Position numbers and translations under genes: made by a program. The notes beneath the pieces were generated by a model, which was not told the origin of the DNA, ran no database searches, and saw only the letters and a program-made list of their open reading frames with translations. A stretch of DNA of 64,000 nucleotides from Nocardioides thalensis (GTDB lineage Bacteria; Actinomycetota; Actinomycetes; Propionibacteriales; Nocardioidaceae): contig NZ_JACCFP010000001.1 of NCBI RefSeq assembly GCF_013410655.1, positions 3,805,501 through 3,869,500 of the forward strand, in the 5' to 3' direction. Below are positions 63,962-64,000 of this stretch, in pieces. The first letter of the stretch is position 1; each line of letters begins with the position of its first letter.

Positions 63962-64000
63962 GTGCTGCCCGTCACGCGCCGGACGCTGGCCGCGGCCGGC
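63962..64000 (+). CDS. Possible start of a gene running off the window
   Basis: A GTG at 63962 opens a frame reading VLPVTRRTLAAAG to the window edge, which looks like the start of a signal peptide. GGAG lies 12 nt upstream, too far to be convincing. Only 13 codons are seen. Confidence 0.25.
   Translation, partial: MLPVTRRTLAAAG

Overview
The window is GC-rich, densely packed chromosomal DNA from an actinobacterium. It is most like a Nocardioides or close Nocardioidaceae relative. Reasons are the dnaK-grpE-dnaJ-hspR operon with HspR (HAIR) operators, an MhuD-type haem oxygenase, class I lysyl-tRNA synthetase, a DapC-like aminotransferase, a DUF222/13E12-type HNH gene, many GTG starts and ATGA/GTGA overlaps. 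This placement is inference from gene content. I see no rRNA, tRNA or CRISPR array.

Layout. 0-4.6 kb holds part of the purine pathway (purS-purQ, purC) with a membrane-bound cyclase. 4.6-16.6 kb carries four paralogous ECF sigma / membrane-partner operons, each with the same promoter-like motif 9-10 nt before the sigma start codon. Between the first and second lies an accessory patch (6.3-10.7 kb): a haem oxygenase pair, a 43-bp tandem array, an intact ISL3-family insertion sequence with a perfect 8-bp target duplication, several copies of a ~50-bp palindromic repeat, and a broken HNH gene containing a GIY-YIG nuclease cassette. 16.6-28.6 kb is mostly housekeeping: an epimerase-like enzyme, purB, purD, purA, an acyl-CoA carboxyltransferase, a lipid kinase and a Ser/Thr kinase with a beta-propeller-like ectodomain. 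28.6-48 kb holds class I lysS, threonine ammonia-lyase, fructose-bisphosphate aldolase, a fifth sigma/partner pair, an ABC exporter facing a two-component system, two DedA proteins, pyrE and a DapC-like aminotransferase. 48-55.5 kb has LuxR-type regulators (one large ATPase type) and clpB. 55.6-64 kb has an unrecognised 491-aa gene, a DUF445/Abi-alpha-like pair and the hspR-dnaJ-grpE-dnaK heat-shock operon.

How parts work together. purS, purQ, purC, purB, purD and purA supply six steps or subunits of IMP/AMP synthesis. HspR is the last gene of the dnaK operon; HAIR operators lie before both dnaK and clpB, so the window holds a complete chaperone feedback circuit. The ABC exporter and two-component system share a 107-bp divergent region with three consecutive inverted repeats.

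The most interesting system is the palindromic repeat family. Six copies are visible. Two are identical over 50 bp and face each other as inverted ends of a 457-bp cassette encoding a 110-aa GIY-YIG nuclease, sitting in a split HNH gene. Another copy has inserted in frame into purC, adding about 16 residues. My inference is that these are a family of miniature elements moved by, or hitch-hiking on, the GIY-YIG nuclease, comparable in logic to REP/RAYT systems and Rickettsia palindromic elements but with a different enzyme.
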